NCBI GenBank assembly: GCA_947505995.1
Contig: CANNNB010000029.1
Span: 1-15,805 of the forward strand
DNA from: Comamonadaceae bacterium
GTDB taxonomy: Bacteria > Pseudomonadota > Gammaproteobacteria > Burkholderiales > Burkholderiaceae
Reading direction: 5' to 3'
Length of the DNA: 15,805 nucleotides
Below, piece by piece: positions 13,754-15,805 of the stretch. The translations under genes and the position numbers were made by a program. How positions within the stretch are numbered: the first letter of the stretch is position 1; each line of letters starts with the position of its first letter. The notes under the pieces were generated by a model. The model did not search any database. It worked only from the letters and a program-made list of their open reading frames with translations, and was not told the origin of the DNA.

Positions 13754-15000
13754 ATTTATTTCCCTTCGGACACGCCACGCACCCGCAGTGGCAATTGGCC
13801 GCCGGTTTGGTCATCGCCCAATTGCGCGCACAAATGACATTGCCAGGTCATGCGACCCACCCGCGTTTAGGGCTGTTGTACATCACCGACGATTACGCCA
13901 ACGAAGCAGAATCCATCTTGGCGCATTTAAGGCAAGAGCTGCCCATGGTTCAAGATTGGGCGGGCACAGTAGGTGTGGGTGTGGCGGCCAACAACGCAGA
14001 GTATTTTGATGAACCGGGCATCGCCTTGATGTTGTGCGATTTACCAGCTGACCAATACCGCGTGTTTTCAGGTGCGCAACCCTTGCCGCCTACCTTCAAG
14101 GCCCACAGCGCCTTGGTTCATGCAGATCCGCAAACACCAGACTTGGCCGAGTTGATTGCCGAAATGGCGGACCGCACGCTATCGGGTTATTTGTTTGGCG
14201 GATTAACGGCCAGTCGAAATCAGGCCGTGCAGTTTGCTTGGCAAAATTCTGCCAATCCCAAGCAGGGTGTTTTAACCGGAGGTTTAAGCGGCGTGGCTTG
14301 GTCTCCGGAAGTGCAAATATTGTCGCGTGTGACGCAAGGCTGTGCACCGATCAGCAAAGAGCGTGAGATCACTGAGGCCGAAGGGCATGTGGTTTACAAA
14401 CTCGATGGCTTGCCGGCATTGGATGTGTTGATGGCCGATTTGAAGGTGTCTTTGTCAGAACCACAAACCGCATTGAAAGCGGTGCGAAGTACATTGGTAG
14501 GCCTCACGTCTGCGGGTCAGCAAGGGGTTGGCAGAACAGGCAGTTTAGGTGCAGATGTCAGAGTGCGACACATCGTTGGACTCGATCCCGCCCGCCAAGG
14601 CGTTGCCATTGCAGACCATGTGCAAGCGGGCCAGAAATTGACTTTTTGTCAAATGAGCTTGCAGGCTGCCAAGTCTGATCTTCGGCGCATTTGCTCAGAA
14701 ATAAGGGAAGAGTTAGAGCCCGAAACTTTGAGCTTGGAAATGGCGAATACGCTGGCGGCCTGTGAAGCAGATGCAGCGCCTCATCCTGCGCGGCGTATTG
14801 CCGGTGCGGTGTATGTCAGTTGTTCTGGCCGCGGTGGTCCACACTTCGGCGGACCCAGTGCAGAGCTTCAATGGATTCGCCACGCACTAGGCGATGTGCC
14901 CTTGGTTGGATTTTTCGCCAGCGGCGAAATTGCCCATCACCACTTGTATGGTTACACCGGTGTACTGACGGTGTTCACCACACCTGCAGAAGCAACTTAA
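13750..15000 (+). CDS. FIST domain-containing protein (FIST_N and FIST_C)
   Basis: 416 residues. FIST_N spans about 38-215 (LGLLYITDDYANEAESILAHL; GTVGVGVAANNAEYF; LFGGLTASRN; GVLTGGLSGVAW) and FIST_C about 235-400 (CQMSLQAAKSDLRRICSEI; GAVYVSCSGRGGPHFGGPSAELQWI; VPLVGFFASGEIAHHHLYGYTGVLTVF). FIST domains are sensory modules proposed to bind small ligands such as amino acids; NosP-type members bind haem and sense nitric oxide. No output domain (kinase, GGDEF, MCP) is fused here, so it must act through a partner. The start codon overlaps the phaM stop (ATGA), implying translational coupling and a possible role in PHA granule control. No separate ribosome-binding site for this gene was noted. 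It ends 13 bases before the stop of the convergent tgt gene. No signal peptide or membrane span is seen, so it is probably cytoplasmic. Confidence 0.9.
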   Translation: MNLFPFGHATHPQWQLAAGLVIAQLRAQMTLPGHATHPRLGLLYITDDYANEAESILAHLRQELPMVQDWAGTVGVGVAANNAEYFDEPGIALMLCDLPADQYRVFSGAQPLPPTFKAHSALVHADPQTPDLAELIAEMADRTLSGYLFGGLTASRNQAVQFAWQNSANPKQGVLTGGLSGVAWSPEVQILSRVTQGCAPISKEREITEAEGHVVYKLDGLPALDVLMADLKVSLSEPQTALKAVRSTLVGLTSAGQQGVGRTGSLGADVRVRHIVGLDPARQGVAIADHVQAGQKLTFCQMSLQAAKSDLRRICSEIREELEPETLSLEMANTLAACEADAAPHPARRIAGAVYVSCSGRGGPHFGGPSAELQWIRHALGDVPLVGFFASGEIAHHHLYGYTGVLTVFTTPAEAT

Positions 15001-15011
15001 ACAGCGAATGT

Positions 15012-15805
<794 letters not shown>

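Overview
The window reads as ordinary, densely packed chromosomal DNA from a betaproteobacterium of the order Burkholderiales, probably a Comamonadaceae-like freshwater or soil heterotroph. This is inferred from gene content (a PhaM-type polyhydroxyalkanoate granule protein, DUF3567 and DUF3108 proteins, an AbrB-family permease, a FIST-domain protein) and from a base composition that looks moderate rather than very GC-rich. No rRNA, tRNA, insertion sequence, phage gene, CRISPR array or toxin-antitoxin pair was seen. No gene-free stretch exceeds about 200 bases.

Layout. (1) Bases 1-1714, plus strand: yraN (5' end outside the window), a diaA-like SIS-domain gene and a dolP-like BON-domain lipoprotein, the same order as yraN-diaA-dolP in E. 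coli. A strong bidirectional hairpin terminator follows at 1732-1765. (2) Bases 1786-2700, minus: a 3-hydroxyisobutyrate dehydrogenase-family reductase, divergent from yggS (2881-3567, plus). (3) Bases 3610-5997, minus: purU followed by glcD, 45 bases apart and probably co-transcribed. (4) Bases 6181-8694, plus: an omega-amino acid:pyruvate aminotransferase, then an AbrB-family membrane protein. (5) Bases 8714-10207, minus: a DUF3108 protein with a TonB-like proline-rich linker, then a DUF3567 protein. (6) Bases 10376-12261, plus: a fumarylacetoacetate hydrolase-family enzyme and a crotonase-fold protein. They converge on a glutathione S-transferase (12258-12908, minus) and the two stop codons share a TTAA. 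(7) Bases 13046-15000, plus: phaM and a FIST-domain gene joined by an ATGA overlap. (8) Bases 15014-15805, minus: the 3' two-thirds or so of tgt, running off the window.

How the genes may work together. GlcD (glycolate to glyoxylate), a possible glyoxylate or tartronate-semialdehyde type reductase, PurU (release of formate from 10-formyl-THF) and an amino-group-transferring enzyme are all compatible with two-carbon and one-carbon metabolism. They lie on different strands, so this is a loose neighbourhood and not one operon. The phaM-FIST pair is the tightest accessory unit and suggests a link between carbon-storage granules and a small-ligand sensor domain.

I found no wholly novel system. 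The most noteworthy details are the arginine/serine repeat tail of PhaM, encoded by four 15-base repeats; the phaM-FIST coupling; a SIS protein that has lost several GmhA zinc-ligand positions; a 14-residue insertion beside the zinc site of Tgt; and a crotonase-fold protein without the usual catalytic glutamates.
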